A DNA stretch of 64,000 bases, taken from the NCBI GenBank assembly GCA_028280445.1, contig JANQLU010000115.1:1-64000 (forward strand). Reading direction: 5' to 3'. Source of the DNA: Pirellulaceae bacterium. Its GTDB lineage: Bacteria; Planctomycetota; Planctomycetia; Pirellulales; Pirellulaceae. Shown in pieces: positions 1 through 8,434 of this stretch (within the stretch, counting starts at the first letter, position 1; every line of letters starts with the position of its first letter). The notes under the pieces were generated by a model. That model made no database searches, was not told the DNA's origin, and was given only the letters and a program-made list of their open reading frames with translations. A program made the position numbers and the translations under genes.

Positions 1-61
1 CCTGTAACCACAAGTGTTGTGAATTCAAAGATTCGAATTTGTTTTTTTCAACATCAAAAGA

Positions 62-81
62 AGGAATGTTTTTACATTCCT
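62..81. repeat. Short perfect inverted repeat (8-bp arms, TTTT loop)
   Basis: Arms AGGAATGT and ACATTCCT flank TTTT. Read on the minus strand it is followed by TTCTTTTG, so it could be a weak terminator for the minus-strand HAD gene that ends about 160 nt away. It could also be an operator for an upstream gene outside the window. The rest of positions 1-241 shows no gene. Confidence 0.4.
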
Positions 82-241
82 GAAAGTGAAACACATCGAT
101 CATTTATGTCCAGCATGTGGTAGCTGCGTTGAAGTAGAACTTAGAAAAGATGTTTTTGCGTTTTTATGCCGAATTGTCGGACAGAGGTTGCCACGAAACT
201 AAAGTGTCCAGTGACAGGCTGACAACGCAATGAAAAACGAG

Positions 242-919
242 CTACGACTTCGACCGATGTAGCGTGCTTGGCAATTGTAGCAGTGAGTTGATTGCGGACT
301 TTGATTCTTGAGGTGCCTGGCGATCAATTAAAACCGTTTGCCATCCTCGGGATTCTGCGGGAGCGATATCGCAAATGGGATCGTCTCCAATCATGGTGAA
401 GTTATCGGATTCGCTGAGAGTGAATTCGATATTGTCAAAGAATTGCGAGCTCGGTTTGGGGTGTCCGATTTCGGATGAAATGAAGAGATGCTGGATTTGA
501 TCCAACGGGGCGATCGCGGACAGAATGGGGCGGAGCCTGGCGTCGAAGTTGGAGGCAATGGCAATGACGCTTTGAGTGTTTTGGATTGCTGGCCAAACCG
601 GTTTGACGTCATCAAACAATTGCCAACTGCTCGGCATACTAAAATAGTTCCACAGCGCTTGGAAGAGCGGTTCGGTGTTTGAGATGTCGTCGAACAGTGT
701 TTGAATCAAGTGTCGCCAGTTGCTGCGTTCGGTTTCTTCGTTGGTGGGAAGCCTTGTTCGAAACAACGAATGAAAAAGCTGGGAGAATTGGGATTTAATT
801 TCGGCTTGAGTTTTTTGGCTGTCGAATTGCTGACCAAACTCGAAATATGTCTGCGAGATACTACGCGCGGGTCGAATTAAAGTTCCGACCGCATCAAAAA
901 CCAAGACGCGTTGTGACAT
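242..919 (-). CDS. HAD-superfamily hydrolase with non-canonical motif I
   Basis: Soluble 225-residue HAD-fold protein. Motif I is FDAVGTL with the nucleophile Asp9; motif II Ser is in ASNFD (about 123); motif III Lys is in GHPKP (155); motif IV is GDDPICD (179-184). The second Asp of the usual DxD phosphatase motif is Val11. This resembles haloacid dehalogenases (FDAYGTL) and REG-2/HDHD3-like proteins more than classical phosphatases, so phosphatase activity should not be assumed. It lies downstream of the CYTH gene on the same strand, separated by about 250 nt of repeats, so it probably has its own transcription. Substrate unknown. The family call is firm, the function is not. Confidence 0.8.
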   Translation of the reverse strand: MSQRVLVFDAVGTLIRPARSISQTYFEFGQQFDSQKTQAEIKSQFSQLFHSLFRTRLPTNEETERSNWRHLIQTLFDDISNTEPLFQALWNYFSMPSSWQLFDDVKPVWPAIQNTQSVIAIASNFDARLRPILSAIAPLDQIQHLFISSEIGHPKPSSQFFDNIEFTLSESDNFTMIGDDPICDIAPAESRGWQTVLIDRQAPQESKSAINSLLQLPSTLHRSKS

Positions 920-948
920 GATTTTTTTGATTGTATTTCGAAGTTTTG

Positions 949-1005
949 GTAGGGCCGGTTCCTACCGGCCGGTTGAATAATATGGCCGGTGGGAATTGGC
1001 CGTAC
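949..1005. repeat. Dispersed nested palindrome, family A (copy 1)
   Basis: The left arm (949-970) and right arm (984-1005) are inverted copies of GGCCGGTGGGAACCGGCC plus a CTAC end, with a few changes (GGAATTGG in the right arm). Each arm is itself a hairpin (GGCCGGT/ACCGGCC). Related copies occur at 1153-1174, 16286-16340 and 57893-57983. Confidence 0.85.
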
Positions 1006-1020
1006 ATCTATTTTTGTTTA

Positions 1021-1047
1021 GACAGGATGAACAGGATTGACAGGATG
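1021..1047. repeat. Three tandem 9-bp units (RACAGGATK)
   Basis: GACAGGATG, AACAGGATT and GACAGGATG follow one another without spacers, between two family A palindromes. I recall very similar ACAGGAT-type tandem strings from intergenic regions of other environmental bacteria, but cannot verify that here. No protein-coding signal fits this stretch. Confidence 0.7.
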
Positions 1048-1152
1048 ATGCTGTTTTTTGTTTTTGTTTCTTGGGTTGAACAGGTTTTGGTTGTCTTTGG
1101 GCGAAAATGCTATGGAATTGACGAAGGCGTTCGATAGCTGATCAGCCAAAAT

Positions 1153-1174
1153 GGCCGGTGGGAACCGGCCCTAC
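1153..1174. repeat. Family A palindrome, single arm overlapping the CYTH stop codon
   Basis: A perfect right arm, GGCCGGTGGGAACCGGCC followed by CTAC. Its CTA at 1171-1173 is the TAG stop of the minus-strand CYTH gene. Confidence 0.85.
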
Positions 1175-1638
1175 GGCTTGGGCCATTGGGAAAATGGTGT
1201 TACCGATAAATTGGAATTGAAATAACGCGCGTCGTGTGTCACTTCGGTGCCTAGCCATTCTGGATGCTGAAACGTTTGGTCTTCGGACTCCAGTTCGATT
1301 TCTGCGATCACTAATCCGAGATTCTCTCCTAAAAATTCATCGATCTCCCAATGCATGCCGTGACAATGGACAACGTAGCGGTTTTTTTCGACCAGCGGAC
1401 CTTCGCATAGATCTAGTAGCTGTCGGGCTTCGTCGCCTGGGATTTCGTATTCGAACTCCAGTCGTGATGCACCTGTCGTAAGCCCTTTGACAGAGAGAAA
1501 CGATTTTTTATCGGCGACACGAACTCGAACGGTGCGCTGTCGATCCAGGTTGAGATAGCCTTGGCAGAAATACATGGGGTCAACCGTTTTCCACAAGTCA
1601 TTTTGGACAAGGAATTTTCGTTCGATCTCGATTCCCAT
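1171..1638 (-). CDS. CYTH domain protein (triphosphate tunnel family)
   Basis: 155 residues beginning MGIEIERKFLV, which contains the ExExK signature of CYTH/triphosphate tunnel enzymes (class IV adenylate cyclase, inorganic triphosphatase and thiamine triphosphatase relatives). The length is typical of the short bacterial group near CyaB/YgiF-N. The ATG at 1638 has GGA about 8 nt upstream. An upstream TTG at 1650 would add four residues and is less likely. Acidic and basic strand residues expected to line the tunnel (RVRV, EFEYEI, EIDEFLG, EIELESE) are visible. The stop TAG lies inside a dispersed palindrome. It follows adk with a short gap, so co-transcription is possible. Substrate cannot be told from sequence. 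Confidence 0.85.
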   Translation of the reverse strand: MGIEIERKFLVQNDLWKTVDPMYFCQGYLNLDRQRTVRVRVADKKSFLSVKGLTTGASRLEFEYEIPGDEARQLLDLCEGPLVEKNRYVVHCHGMHWEIDEFLGENLGLVIAEIELESEDQTFQHPEWLGTEVTHDARYFNSNLSVTPFSQWPKP

Positions 1639-1689
1639 ATTTTGTTCCAAACGGCGATTAACAATTTGGCAAATGTCGAACTTACCGAA

Positions 1690-2271
1690 TCAATCGGAGA
1701 TGGCTCGGTCGGGCAATGAATTTACGATGCGATTGAAAACAGCATCGACATCTCCCATACCGTCGATGACGGTCAGCAATTTTTTTTGTTCGTAATGTTC
1801 GATCAACGGTTTTGTTTGTTTGTCGTAAACATCCAGCCGGTGCGTCACGACCTGGACATCATCATCAGGTCTCGGTGCACCGTTGTTGGCCCGATTCGAA
1901 ATTCGGCGGATCAACTCGTCGCGTTCGACGCGGAGTTCGATTGCCCGTGTCAACGAACGGTTTTTTTGCGTCAGCATTTCGTCAAACATGATCGACTGAG
2001 CCAGGGTCCGAGGAAATCCATCGAGCAAAAACCCGGATTTGCAATCGATTTGATCAACGCGATCATCAATCAAGCCTGCAATGAGATCATCAGAAACAAG
2101 ATTTCCGGAGGCCAGAATCGGTTCAATTTGTTGGCCAAGTGATGTTTGCTTGTGAACTGCTGCGCGCAGGATATCACCCGTGGACAAGTGTGGTATGCCA
2201 AAATGAGTTGCGAGCCGAGAACTCTGCGTGCCTTTTCCGGAGCCGGGCGGTCCCACAAAAATCAGCAACAT
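1690..2271 (-). CDS. adk: Adenylate kinase
   Basis: 193-residue cytosolic nucleotide kinase converting ATP and AMP to two ADP. The P-loop GPPGSGKGT is at residues 7-15, the AMP-site motif TGDILRAA at 31-38, and DGFPRT at 84-89. A short LID without zinc cysteines has the RPDDD segment, followed by the RLDVYDKQT helix. Length matches the short-LID form. In many bacteria adk follows secY in the spc operon. Here it lies 150 nt downstream of secY with a terminator-like hairpin between them, so its expression may be partly uncoupled from the ribosomal cluster. The usual next genes (map, infA, rpmJ) are absent. Confidence 0.95.
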   Translation of the reverse strand: MLLIFVGPPGSGKGTQSSRLATHFGIPHLSTGDILRAAVHKQTSLGQQIEPILASGNLVSDDLIAGLIDDRVDQIDCKSGFLLDGFPRTLAQSIMFDEMLTQKNRSLTRAIELRVERDELIRRISNRANNGAPRPDDDVQVVTHRLDVYDKQTKPLIEHYEQKKLLTVIDGMGDVDAVFNRIVNSLPDRAISD

Positions 2272-2351
2272 AACGAAACGGCTTTCTAAATCAGGGCTGA
2301 TTGTCTGTTTGGGTGAGTTGCCACACCCTTAACATTGCAATAACAGGATAA

Positions 2352-2392
2352 ATCAAAACAAAATCGGCAACAACCGTTTGGTTATTGCCGAT
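2352..2392 (-). terminator. Terminator-like hairpin after secY
   Basis: ATCGGCAA (2363-2370) pairs with TTGCCGAT (2385-2392), with further AACC/GGTT pairing inside. On the minus strand the stem is followed by TTTTGTTTTGATTT. It probably ends or attenuates the ribosomal-protein transcript before adk. Confidence 0.65.
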
Positions 2393-2423
2393 GGTGATTG
2401 GTCAATAAGCAGAAATTTCTGTG

Positions 2424-3803
2424 TTATTCCAAGAGACCTCGATAATTTCGCATTACCAAATGGCTGTCGATTTTTTGGACCAGATCAAATGCCACACTGA
2501 CAGCAATCAACAGCCCCGTGCCGCCGTAAAAGTTTGCGACCGTAAAACCGACATCTAACAATTGCATGATAATAATCGGGATCACCGCCACCAAGGCGAG
2601 GAAACCGGCACCAACATATGTGATCCGTTCGATCACATTTTCAAGGTATTCCGCCGTACGTTTACCAGGTCGATAGCCCGGAATAAATGTACCGCTCTCC
2701 TTGAGGTTGTCGGAAATCTCTTTTGGATTAAATGTAATCGCAGTCCAGAAATAGCAGAAGAAATAAATCAGGGCGATGTACGTCAAGTTATAGATCAGCG
2801 TCAGGGGGTCAGAAAAAATCTGTCCCACACGTGACACGCCGTTTCCAAGCCAGTTGTCGCCGACCCAGCCGCCGAACGCTTTGAGCAAAAACGGCGGCAA
2901 CATCAGTAGACTGCTGGCAAAGATAATCGGCATGACGCCGGCCTGATTGATTCGTAGCGGCATGTATTGGCGGGTTCCGCCGTAAACACGTCGTCCACGA
3001 ACATGTTTTGCGCTCTGTGTCGGAATTCGCCGCTGGGCAAGGGTGATAAACACGACCCCCAGGACGACGCCGATAAACAGCACTGCGAGCGCGATAAAGG
3101 TTTCGATACCTGTTGTTCCGGTTCCGATTCCGGTCAGTTCAAATTTGGCGGTACCAAACAGGCCGAACAATGCTCCGGGCATCTGTGCAACGATCCCGGC
3201 CATAATCAGCAAACTGATTCCGTTTCCGATTCCGTATTCATCGATCTGCTCACCGAGCCACATCAAAAATACGCTACCGCAGGTCATGATTAAAATCGCG
3301 GTGATCTGCCAAAAGAACATCAGGTCCCCGTTGGCATTTTCGAATTCGGGAGAGGTCAGGTTCCCAACGCCCTGACCTTGATTTCCTTGCATCACCACAA
3401 ACCATATAAAAGCAGCACTTTGTATCAAGCACAGCACAACCGTCAGGTAACGCGTGTACTCGTTAATTTTTTTACGTCCGGATTCGCCCTCTTTTTTGAG
3501 CTCTTCCAGTGGTTTATAGACGGAGCCCATCAACTGCAAAATAATCGCGGCAGAGATATAGGGCATGATACCGAGGCCAAAGATCGTAACTTGGCTGATT
3601 TGACTGGCGCTAAATACGGAAACTCGCTCGAGGAAAACTCTAAGCGTTTCGTTGCTTTGACCGAAATTGGTCATTTCCGCCTGGTCAATCATTGGCAGTG
3701 GAATTTGCCAGCCAATTCGATAAACCGCCAACAGGAATAGCGTCAGAAAGATCTTCTTTCGCAGTTCCGGTATCGAAAAAACCGTCCTCAGTTTTTCGAG
3801 CAT
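2424..3803 (-). CDS. secY: Protein translocase subunit SecY
   Basis: 459-residue channel-forming subunit of the SecYEG translocon in the cytoplasmic membrane. The N-terminal segment LRTVFSIPELRKKIFLTL leads into the first of about ten hydrophobic segments. The family hallmarks are visible: IGWQIPLP, the plug/TM2 region with GIMPYISAAIILQL, and the cytoplasmic loop RRIPTQSAKHVRGRRVYGG. Further on are LRINQAGVMPIIFASS and FNPKEISDNLKESGTFIPGYRPG. Length is near the usual 430-460. It is the last gene of the spc-type cluster, about 100 nt after rplO, and a terminator-like hairpin follows. Confidence 0.97.
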   Translation of the reverse strand: MLEKLRTVFSIPELRKKIFLTLFLLAVYRIGWQIPLPMIDQAEMTNFGQSNETLRVFLERVSVFSASQISQVTIFGLGIMPYISAAIILQLMGSVYKPLEELKKEGESGRKKINEYTRYLTVVLCLIQSAAFIWFVVMQGNQGQGVGNLTSPEFENANGDLMFFWQITAILIMTCGSVFLMWLGEQIDEYGIGNGISLLIMAGIVAQMPGALFGLFGTAKFELTGIGTGTTGIETFIALAVLFIGVVLGVVFITLAQRRIPTQSAKHVRGRRVYGGTRQYMPLRINQAGVMPIIFASSLLMLPPFLLKAFGGWVGDNWLGNGVSRVGQIFSDPLTLIYNLTYIALIYFFCYFWTAITFNPKEISDNLKESGTFIPGYRPGKRTAEYLENVIERITYVGAGFLALVAVIPIIIMQLLDVGFTVANFYGGTGLLIAVSVAFDLVQKIDSHLVMRNYRGLLE

Positions 3804-3906
3804 TTACTTGTCCGTAGGAATCAGTGTTCGGTGTAATCCGTAATTATGTATTGTGTCCGTTTCTACCAGTTTTCAGCAATGCCGATTGAGTAGAATCTTT
3901 GTGAGG

Positions 3907-4398
3907 TTAGTCGGAAGCCGACTTTTGTTTGTTTTTTACGACTGGTTTTTTGCCCGGCAAAATGGTGCAAGTTCCACCCGCGCTTTCGATTTTCTGTTGG
4001 GCGGATTTGCTGAATCGATGTGCTGAAACCGTCAGTTTTTTTGTCAACTCACCGTCGCCGAGCACTTTCAAGATATCGTAGCGATACTTGGTCAGCGATT
4101 TCTCACGGAGTGTTTCCGGATTGACTTCGTCGCCGGCTTCGAAATGGGCTTCCAGATCAGCCACATTGACATGGCCAACTTTGAGTGCCCATTTGTTATT
4201 GAATCCCCGTTTAGGAATTCGGCGGAACATTGGCATCGCACCACCCTGAAACGATGGGTGTTGAGAATGCCCGGCCCGTGAGCGCTGCCCTTTATGTCCG
4301 CGACCTGAGGTTTTCCCAAGTCCACTACCCGTTCCACGGCCCAGGCGTTTTTTCCGCTTGAATTTTTGAATGCCTTCGTTGACGTCGTTGATCTGCAT
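3907..4398 (-). CDS. rplO: 50S ribosomal protein L15
   Basis: 163-residue 23S rRNA-binding protein, assembled late in the large subunit. The N-terminal [20 protein letters not shown] block and the following GQRSRAG are diagnostic, as is the [17 protein letters not shown] segment. The C-terminus carries a Lys-rich tail ([14 protein letters not shown]). It follows rpsE after only 34 nt, leaving no room for rpmD (L30), which normally sits between them. Confidence 0.97.
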   Translation of the reverse strand: MQINDVNEGIQKFKRKKRLGRGTGSGLGKTSGRGHKGQRSRAGHSQHPSFQGGAMPMFRRIPKRGFNNKWALKVGHVNVADLEAHFEAGDEVNPETLREKSLTKYRYDILKVLGDGELTKKLTVSAHRFSKSAQQKIESAGGTCTILPGKKPVVKNKQKSASD

Positions 4399-4432
4399 GA
4401 GACCGAAACTCCGATAAATTATCCCAACACGG

Positions 4433-4957
4433 TTATGAGAGTGTCACACCGCGGAGGTTTTCTACATCTTCTTTGGTTCGTAACTGACTAAGTGCTTCGA
4501 TGGTCGCTTTGACCAACGTGACTGGGTTATTGGTGCCAAAGCTCTTGGTCAAAATGTTTTTGATTCCGGCAGCTTCACAGACGGCGCGAACTGCGGAGCC
4601 CGCGATCACACCGGTACCGGGACCGGCTGGAATTAAAATGACTTTTGCCGCTCCGAATCGACCGTTGACCCGATGGGGAATGGTTTCATCGATGAGGGGG
4701 ATCTGGATCATTGACCGCGAGGCTTGTTTGTTCGCTTTTTCGACGCTCGGTGGAACTTCGTTGGCTTTGCCGTAGCCGCAACCGACTTTGCCGTTACCGT
4801 CTCCGACCACGACCATTGCTGCAAAGCTAAAGCGTCGACCACCTTTCACGACCGCTGCACATCGCTTGATCTTGACGGTTCGTTCAATCAAACCGCTGTT
4901 TTCATTTTCATCGCGATTTTTATCGCGTCGTTTGCCACGTTCTTTTTTTTCGGCCAC
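4433..4957 (-). CDS. rpsE: 30S ribosomal protein S5
   Basis: 174 residues, involved in decoding accuracy and the mRNA entry site. After a charged N-terminal extension (residues 1-20) comes the double-stranded RNA-binding S5 domain with [20 protein letters not shown] and [15 protein letters not shown]. The C-terminal domain has [20 protein letters not shown] and [16 protein letters not shown]. Length is normal. It lies between rplR and rplO in the usual order. Confidence 0.97.
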   Translation of the reverse strand: MAEKKERGKRRDKNRDENENSGLIERTVKIKRCAAVVKGGRRFSFAAMVVVGDGNGKVGCGYGKANEVPPSVEKANKQASRSMIQIPLIDETIPHRVNGRFGAAKVILIPAGPGTGVIAGSAVRAVCEAAGIKNILTKSFGTNNPVTLVKATIEALSQLRTKEDVENLRGVTLS

Positions 4958-5008
4958 GGGTGAATAACCTTTTACTTGAGTTAAACTCTTCGGGGGTGTA
5001 TCTGAAAA

Positions 5009-5377
5009 TTAAAATTCCAATCCGCCTTCGCGTGCTGCATCGGCCAGTGTTGCGACTCGACCGTGGTATTTGTAGGGACCACGATCGAATGTGACTTTGG
5101 TCACACCGGCGGCTTTGCCACGCTCGGCAATCGCCGCACCGACGATTTTTGCCGCATCGCAGTTGCCGCCAAATTTGACTTCTCCACGAAGATCTTTGTC
5201 GCGGGTACTTGCCGAGGCAAGTGTTACTCCATTCTCATCGTCGATGAGTTGGCAATAAATGTGTTGATTGCTTCGTCGAACGCTCAGCCGGGGTTGTTCG
5301 GCATTGCCGCGTAATTTTTTACGGACGCGGTTTTTACGTCGCCAACGTCGTTTGTTATTTGCTCGATCTGGTTTCAT
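5009..5377 (-). CDS. rplR: 50S ribosomal protein L18
   Basis: 122-residue 5S rRNA-binding protein. Diagnostic parts are the basic N-terminus ([15 protein letters not shown]), [19 protein letters not shown], and the C-terminal [26 protein letters not shown]. Length and gene order (rplF-rplR-rpsE) are normal. Confidence 0.97.
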   Translation of the reverse strand: MKPDRANNKRRWRRKNRVRKKLRGNAEQPRLSVRRSNQHIYCQLIDDENGVTLASASTRDKDLRGEVKFGGNCDAAKIVGAAIAERGKAAGVTKVTFDRGPYKYHGRVATLADAAREGGLEF

Positions 5378-5489
5378 GATTTTGGATCCCGGAAATAGGG
5401 AACTCGATGAAATCGCGTCTAAAAAATTGTATTAATTGAGTTGGTAAGTTTGTTTTTGTGACAAATCACCCCAAGTTTCAGTTGGGGGA

Positions 5490-6026
5490 CTAGGTCGCAG
5501 CCTTACCAGGTTTAATTTTCACGTGTTCGCCAACATATCGAACCCCTTTGCCGTTGTACGGTTCGGGTTTTCGAGCTGCTCGGACTTCGGCCGCGAACTG
5601 GCCTACTTTTTGTTTGTCACATCCTTTGACATGGATATGGGTTTGATCGGGACAGGTGACTTCCAGCCCGTCCGGAATTTCTTTTTTGACCTCGTTAGCA
5701 AAACCAACGCGAAGCGAGAGAGTTTTGCCGGAGACGCTGGCCACATAGCCGACCCCGACGACTTCGAGTTGTTTTTCGTAGCCTTGTTTGACGCCGACGA
5801 TCATGTTGTTGATCAGTGCGCGGGTCAAACCGTGATAGGCTCGTGCTTCACGGGTTTCGGTGTTGCGCGTGATTTGAACATTACCGTCTTCGACTTTGAC
5901 ATCCACTTCGGGGCGGAAATCATAGCTGAGTTTGCCTTTGGGGCCTTCGACATTAATCGTCGAACCGTCCACTTTGACAGTGACTCCGTCGATGACGGGT
6001 ACGGGTTGTTTTCCAATACGTGACAT
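5490..6026 (-). CDS. rplF: 50S ribosomal protein L6
   Basis: 178 residues from the ATG at 6026 (MSRIGKQPVPV), the canonical L6 start. The reading frame stays open upstream to 6098, but that would overlap rpsH and add 24 residues not found in the family. Two L6 repeats are present, and the C-terminal signature segment PEPYNGKGVRYVGEHVKIKPGK is complete. L6 binds 23S rRNA near the factor-binding site. The ATG lies 13 nt after the rpsH stop codon. Confidence 0.97.
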   Translation of the reverse strand: MSRIGKQPVPVIDGVTVKVDGSTINVEGPKGKLSYDFRPEVDVKVEDGNVQITRNTETREARAYHGLTRALINNMIVGVKQGYEKQLEVVGVGYVASVSGKTLSLRVGFANEVKKEIPDGLEVTCPDQTHIHVKGCDKQKVGQFAAEVRAARKPEPYNGKGVRYVGEHVKIKPGKAAT

Positions 6027-6039
6027 GATTATCGCTTGT

Positions 6040-6435
6040 CTAATAAACTTCACAAAGGACTTCGCCGCCAATTTGTTTTTGGCGAGCTTCTCGATCACTC
6101 ATCACTCCGCTGGAAGTGCTAACGATTGAAATTCCCAATCCATCGAGGACGGGCCGCAGATCTTTGGAGCGCGAATAAACGCGGCGACCAGGTTTACTGA
6201 TCCGTTTGATTTTTCGAATAACTTTTTCACCGCTGGGGCCGTACTTCAGTTCAATGCGAAGTTGTGAAATCGGTTGATCTTCGATTTCGGCCCAGTCCCA
6301 GATATAGCCTTCGCGTTTGAGGACTTCTGCCACGCCGCGTTTGACTTTTGAAATGGGCATTTCCACGGTTGGCCGTTCAACACTAACTGCATTACGAATG
6401 CGAGTGAGCATGTCGGCAATCGGGTCGGTCATCAT
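6040..6435 (-). CDS. rpsH: 30S ribosomal protein S8
   Basis: 131-residue primary 16S rRNA-binding protein. It starts M(M)TDPIADMLTRIRNA; two ATGs are adjacent (6435 and 6432) and either may be used. The C-terminal RNA-binding motif STSSGVMSDREARQKQIGGE is typical. In many bacteria S8 represses the spc operon; whether that holds here is not visible. It lies 15 nt after rpsN. Confidence 0.97.
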   Translation of the reverse strand: MMTDPIADMLTRIRNAVSVERPTVEMPISKVKRGVAEVLKREGYIWDWAEIEDQPISQLRIELKYGPSGEKVIRKIKRISKPGRRVYSRSKDLRPVLDGLGISIVSTSSGVMSDREARQKQIGGEVLCEVY

Positions 6436-6450
6436 ATTTGTTTTTTCCCT

Positions 6451-6636
6451 TTACCAACTAGATTTTCGAACGCCAGGAATGAGACCTTGGTCGGCGAGTT
6501 TTCGAAAACAAATCCTGCAAATACCAAACTTTCGATAAACACCTCGGGGGCGGCCGCACATTTTGCAGCGCCGTTCGGTGCGAGACGAAAATTTCGGCTC
6601 CCGTTTGGCTTTGGCGATTTTTGATTTACGTGCCAC
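6451..6636 (-). CDS. rpsN: 30S ribosomal protein S14, zinc-binding type
   Basis: 61 residues, the short (type Z) form of S14. Two CxxC pairs bind zinc: CKMC and CRIC, separated by [12 protein letters not shown]. It ends [16 protein letters not shown], as usual. The gene sits between rplE and rpsH, its normal spc position. Confidence 0.97.
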   Translation of the reverse strand: MARKSKIAKAKREPKFSSRTERRCKMCGRPRGVYRKFGICRICFRKLADQGLIPGVRKSSW

Positions 6637-6676
6637 AACAAATACCTGGTTGCTGGGTGATGAAATATGTTTTTAA

Positions 6677-7240
6677 CTAAGCCGCATCTTTGTCATTCAT
6701 GTCGCGAAACGGCATTCCAAACATTCGCAACAATTCTCGTCCTTCGTCGTCGACGTTGGTCGATGTGACGAACACGATATTGAGTCCCTGCGAACGTGTA
6801 AATTTATCCGGGTTGAGTTCGGGAAAGACCAGGTACTCGGTCAGACCCAAGCTGTAGTTTCCTCGTCCGTCGAACGCTTTCGGATTGACGCCTCGAAAGT
6901 CACGAACCCGCGGCAATACCAGCGAGAGCAGACGATCGAGAAATTCATACATCCGGTCGCCACGCAAGGTGGCTTTGCATCCGATGGCTTGTCCTTCACG
7001 CAATCGAAAACCGGCGATTGATTTTCGAGCGATTGTCGTGACCGGTTTTTGTCCTGCGATCAACGTCAACGCGGCCACGGCGTCTTCGAGGTGCTTTTTG
7101 TCTTGAACCGCGCTTCCAACTCCCATGTTGACGACAATTTTCTGGAGTTTGGGAAGCGAATTAATGTTGGCACGACCCAGCTTTTCAACCAGCTGAGGGC
7201 GAATGGTGTCCGCATAAACTTGTTGTAATCGAGCTACCAT
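6677..7240 (-). CDS. rplE: 50S ribosomal protein L5
   Basis: 187-residue 5S rRNA and central protuberance protein. Seen: [66 protein letters not shown]. Length is normal (about 180). It directly follows rplN after a 99-nt spacer, where other bacteria carry rplX (L24). Confidence 0.97.
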   Translation of the reverse strand: MVARLQQVYADTIRPQLVEKLGRANINSLPKLQKIVVNMGVGSAVQDKKHLEDAVAALTLIAGQKPVTTIARKSIAGFRLREGQAIGCKATLRGDRMYEFLDRLLSLVLPRVRDFRGVNPKAFDGRGNYSLGLTEYLVFPELNPDKFTRSQGLNIVFVTSTNVDDEGRELLRMFGMPFRDMNDKDAA

Positions 7241-7339
7241 TTTTCTGGTCCGCTTCTAATGTTGGTGTTTCTGTTGTGTGTGGTGTTGGCGAGTAGTGGT
7301 TACCGGTATTTTCGGTTGATCAATTGTTAACTTTGATTG
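7241..7339 (-). other. Spacer at the position normally held by rplX (L24)
   Basis: 99 nt between rplN and rplE. On the minus strand it is C/A-rich (runs such as CAACACCACACACAACAG) with no open frame resembling L24. A normal rplX needs about 300 nt, so the gene is absent from this position. Confidence 0.9.
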
Positions 7340-7708
7340 CTAAATAACTTCGTTAGCCAGTGATACAATTTTCATGAAATTGCGTTCTCGCAATTCACGA
7401 GCGACGGCTCCAAAGATCCGCGTACCCCGCGGGTTGCGATCTTTGTCAATGATGACGGCCGCGTTGGAATCAAATTTGATATAGCTGCCATCGGCGCGTC
7501 GTGTTGGTTGTTTGACACGAACGATCACCGCTTGAACAATCGTTTTTTTCTTGATGTCGCTGCCTGGAATGACGCTTTTGACGCTGCAGACGATGACATC
7601 GCCCAGTCCAGCGAACCGACGGCGAGATCCACCCAACACTTTGATGCATTGGATTTCTTTCGCGCCCGTATTGTCAGCGACCTGGAGTCGTGTTTCTTGT
7701 TGGATCAT
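7340..7708 (-). CDS. rplN: 50S ribosomal protein L14
   Basis: 122 residues, full length. Begins [27 protein letters not shown] and contains the L14 signature around GDVIVCSVK and the [16 protein letters not shown]-terminal region. L14 contacts 23S rRNA and the 30S subunit at bridge B8. Confidence 0.97.
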   Translation of the reverse strand: MIQQETRLQVADNTGAKEIQCIKVLGGSRRRFAGLGDVIVCSVKSVIPGSDIKKKTIVQAVIVRVKQPTRRADGSYIKFDSNAAVIIDKDRNPRGTRIFGAVARELRERNFMKIVSLANEVI

Positions 7709-7763
7709 TTTTGATCTACCGAATTTCTAATCAATAATTTATGACTGGCTGAAAACCTGTGAT

Positions 7764-8075
7764 CTACTCTGCGTTGGCGGCAGCTTCGTCGGCCTCTTTG
7801 CGAGCTGCACGTAGTGCGGCGAGGTCGACTTCACGGCTTTTCTCGACAACTTTCACCAGTTTCCAGCGTTTTGTTTTGGACATGGGTTGTGATTCGATAA
7901 TTTCAACCGTATCGCCCTGGCTGGCTTCGTTGGCCTCATCGTGGGCGTAGCAGATCAGTCGTTTGCGAATGATCTTGCCGTACTTGGGGTGAGGAACTTG
8001 GCGTGTGATTTCCACAACACACGTCTTGTCCATCTTGTCGCTTTTGACGATACCCTGTGCGACTCGTTTTGGCAT
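7764..8075 (-). CDS. rpsQ: 30S ribosomal protein S17
   Basis: 103 residues: an OB-fold 16S rRNA-binding core with GIVKSDKMDKTCVVEI, HPKYGKIIRK and the signature GDTVEIIESQPMSKTKRWKLV. A roughly 20-residue Ala/Glu-rich C-terminal extension (LRAARKEADEAAANAE) makes it longer than the common 84-90 residues. Normal order between rpmC and rplN. Confidence 0.96.
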   Translation of the reverse strand: MPKRVAQGIVKSDKMDKTCVVEITRQVPHPKYGKIIRKRLICYAHDEANEASQGDTVEIIESQPMSKTKRWKLVKVVEKSREVDLAALRAARKEADEAAANAE

Positions 8076-8120
8076 GGTTGAATTCTCGTTCTTGTGTTTC
8101 TGTTGTTTTGTCTTGTTTTT

Positions 8121-8363
8121 TTAACTGTCAGAAGCGTCATTGCTTTGGGCGGCGGCCAAAGCGGCTTCACGGTTTCGTTCGTTTTGGATGGTTCGGATTC
8201 GTGCGATCAATCGTCGATTGCGTTTGAGTTCCGACGGCACGTCGAGCCGTTCGGTTTGCGATTGAATTTTCAAACGAAACAACTGGGTGCAACAATCTTT
8301 CAGTGTTGCCGCAAGTTGATCGTCGCTCATTTGTCGCAATTCTTTGGCGTCTTGTTTTTCCAT
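8121..8363 (-). CDS. rpmC: 50S ribosomal protein L29
   Basis: 80-residue alpha-helical protein near the peptide exit. Seen: MEKQDAKELRQMSDDQLAATL, LFRLKIQSQTERLD and the RRLIARIRTIQNER signature helix, followed by an Ala/Ser-rich tail. Slightly longer than average (60-70) because of the tail. Confidence 0.95.
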   Translation of the reverse strand: MEKQDAKELRQMSDDQLAATLKDCCTQLFRLKIQSQTERLDVPSELKRNRRLIARIRTIQNERNREAALAAAQSNDASDS

Positions 8364-8434
8364 TTTTCAATCTCAATATTTCAAGGCGACTGATCGCTCG
8401 GTTTTCAACGCGAGGAATCGCTCGGTCGAAATCA

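Noticed and set aside
931-1137. 68-codon open frame on the plus strand
   Set aside because: Runs entirely through family A palindromes and ACAGGAT tandems; no ribosome site or family.
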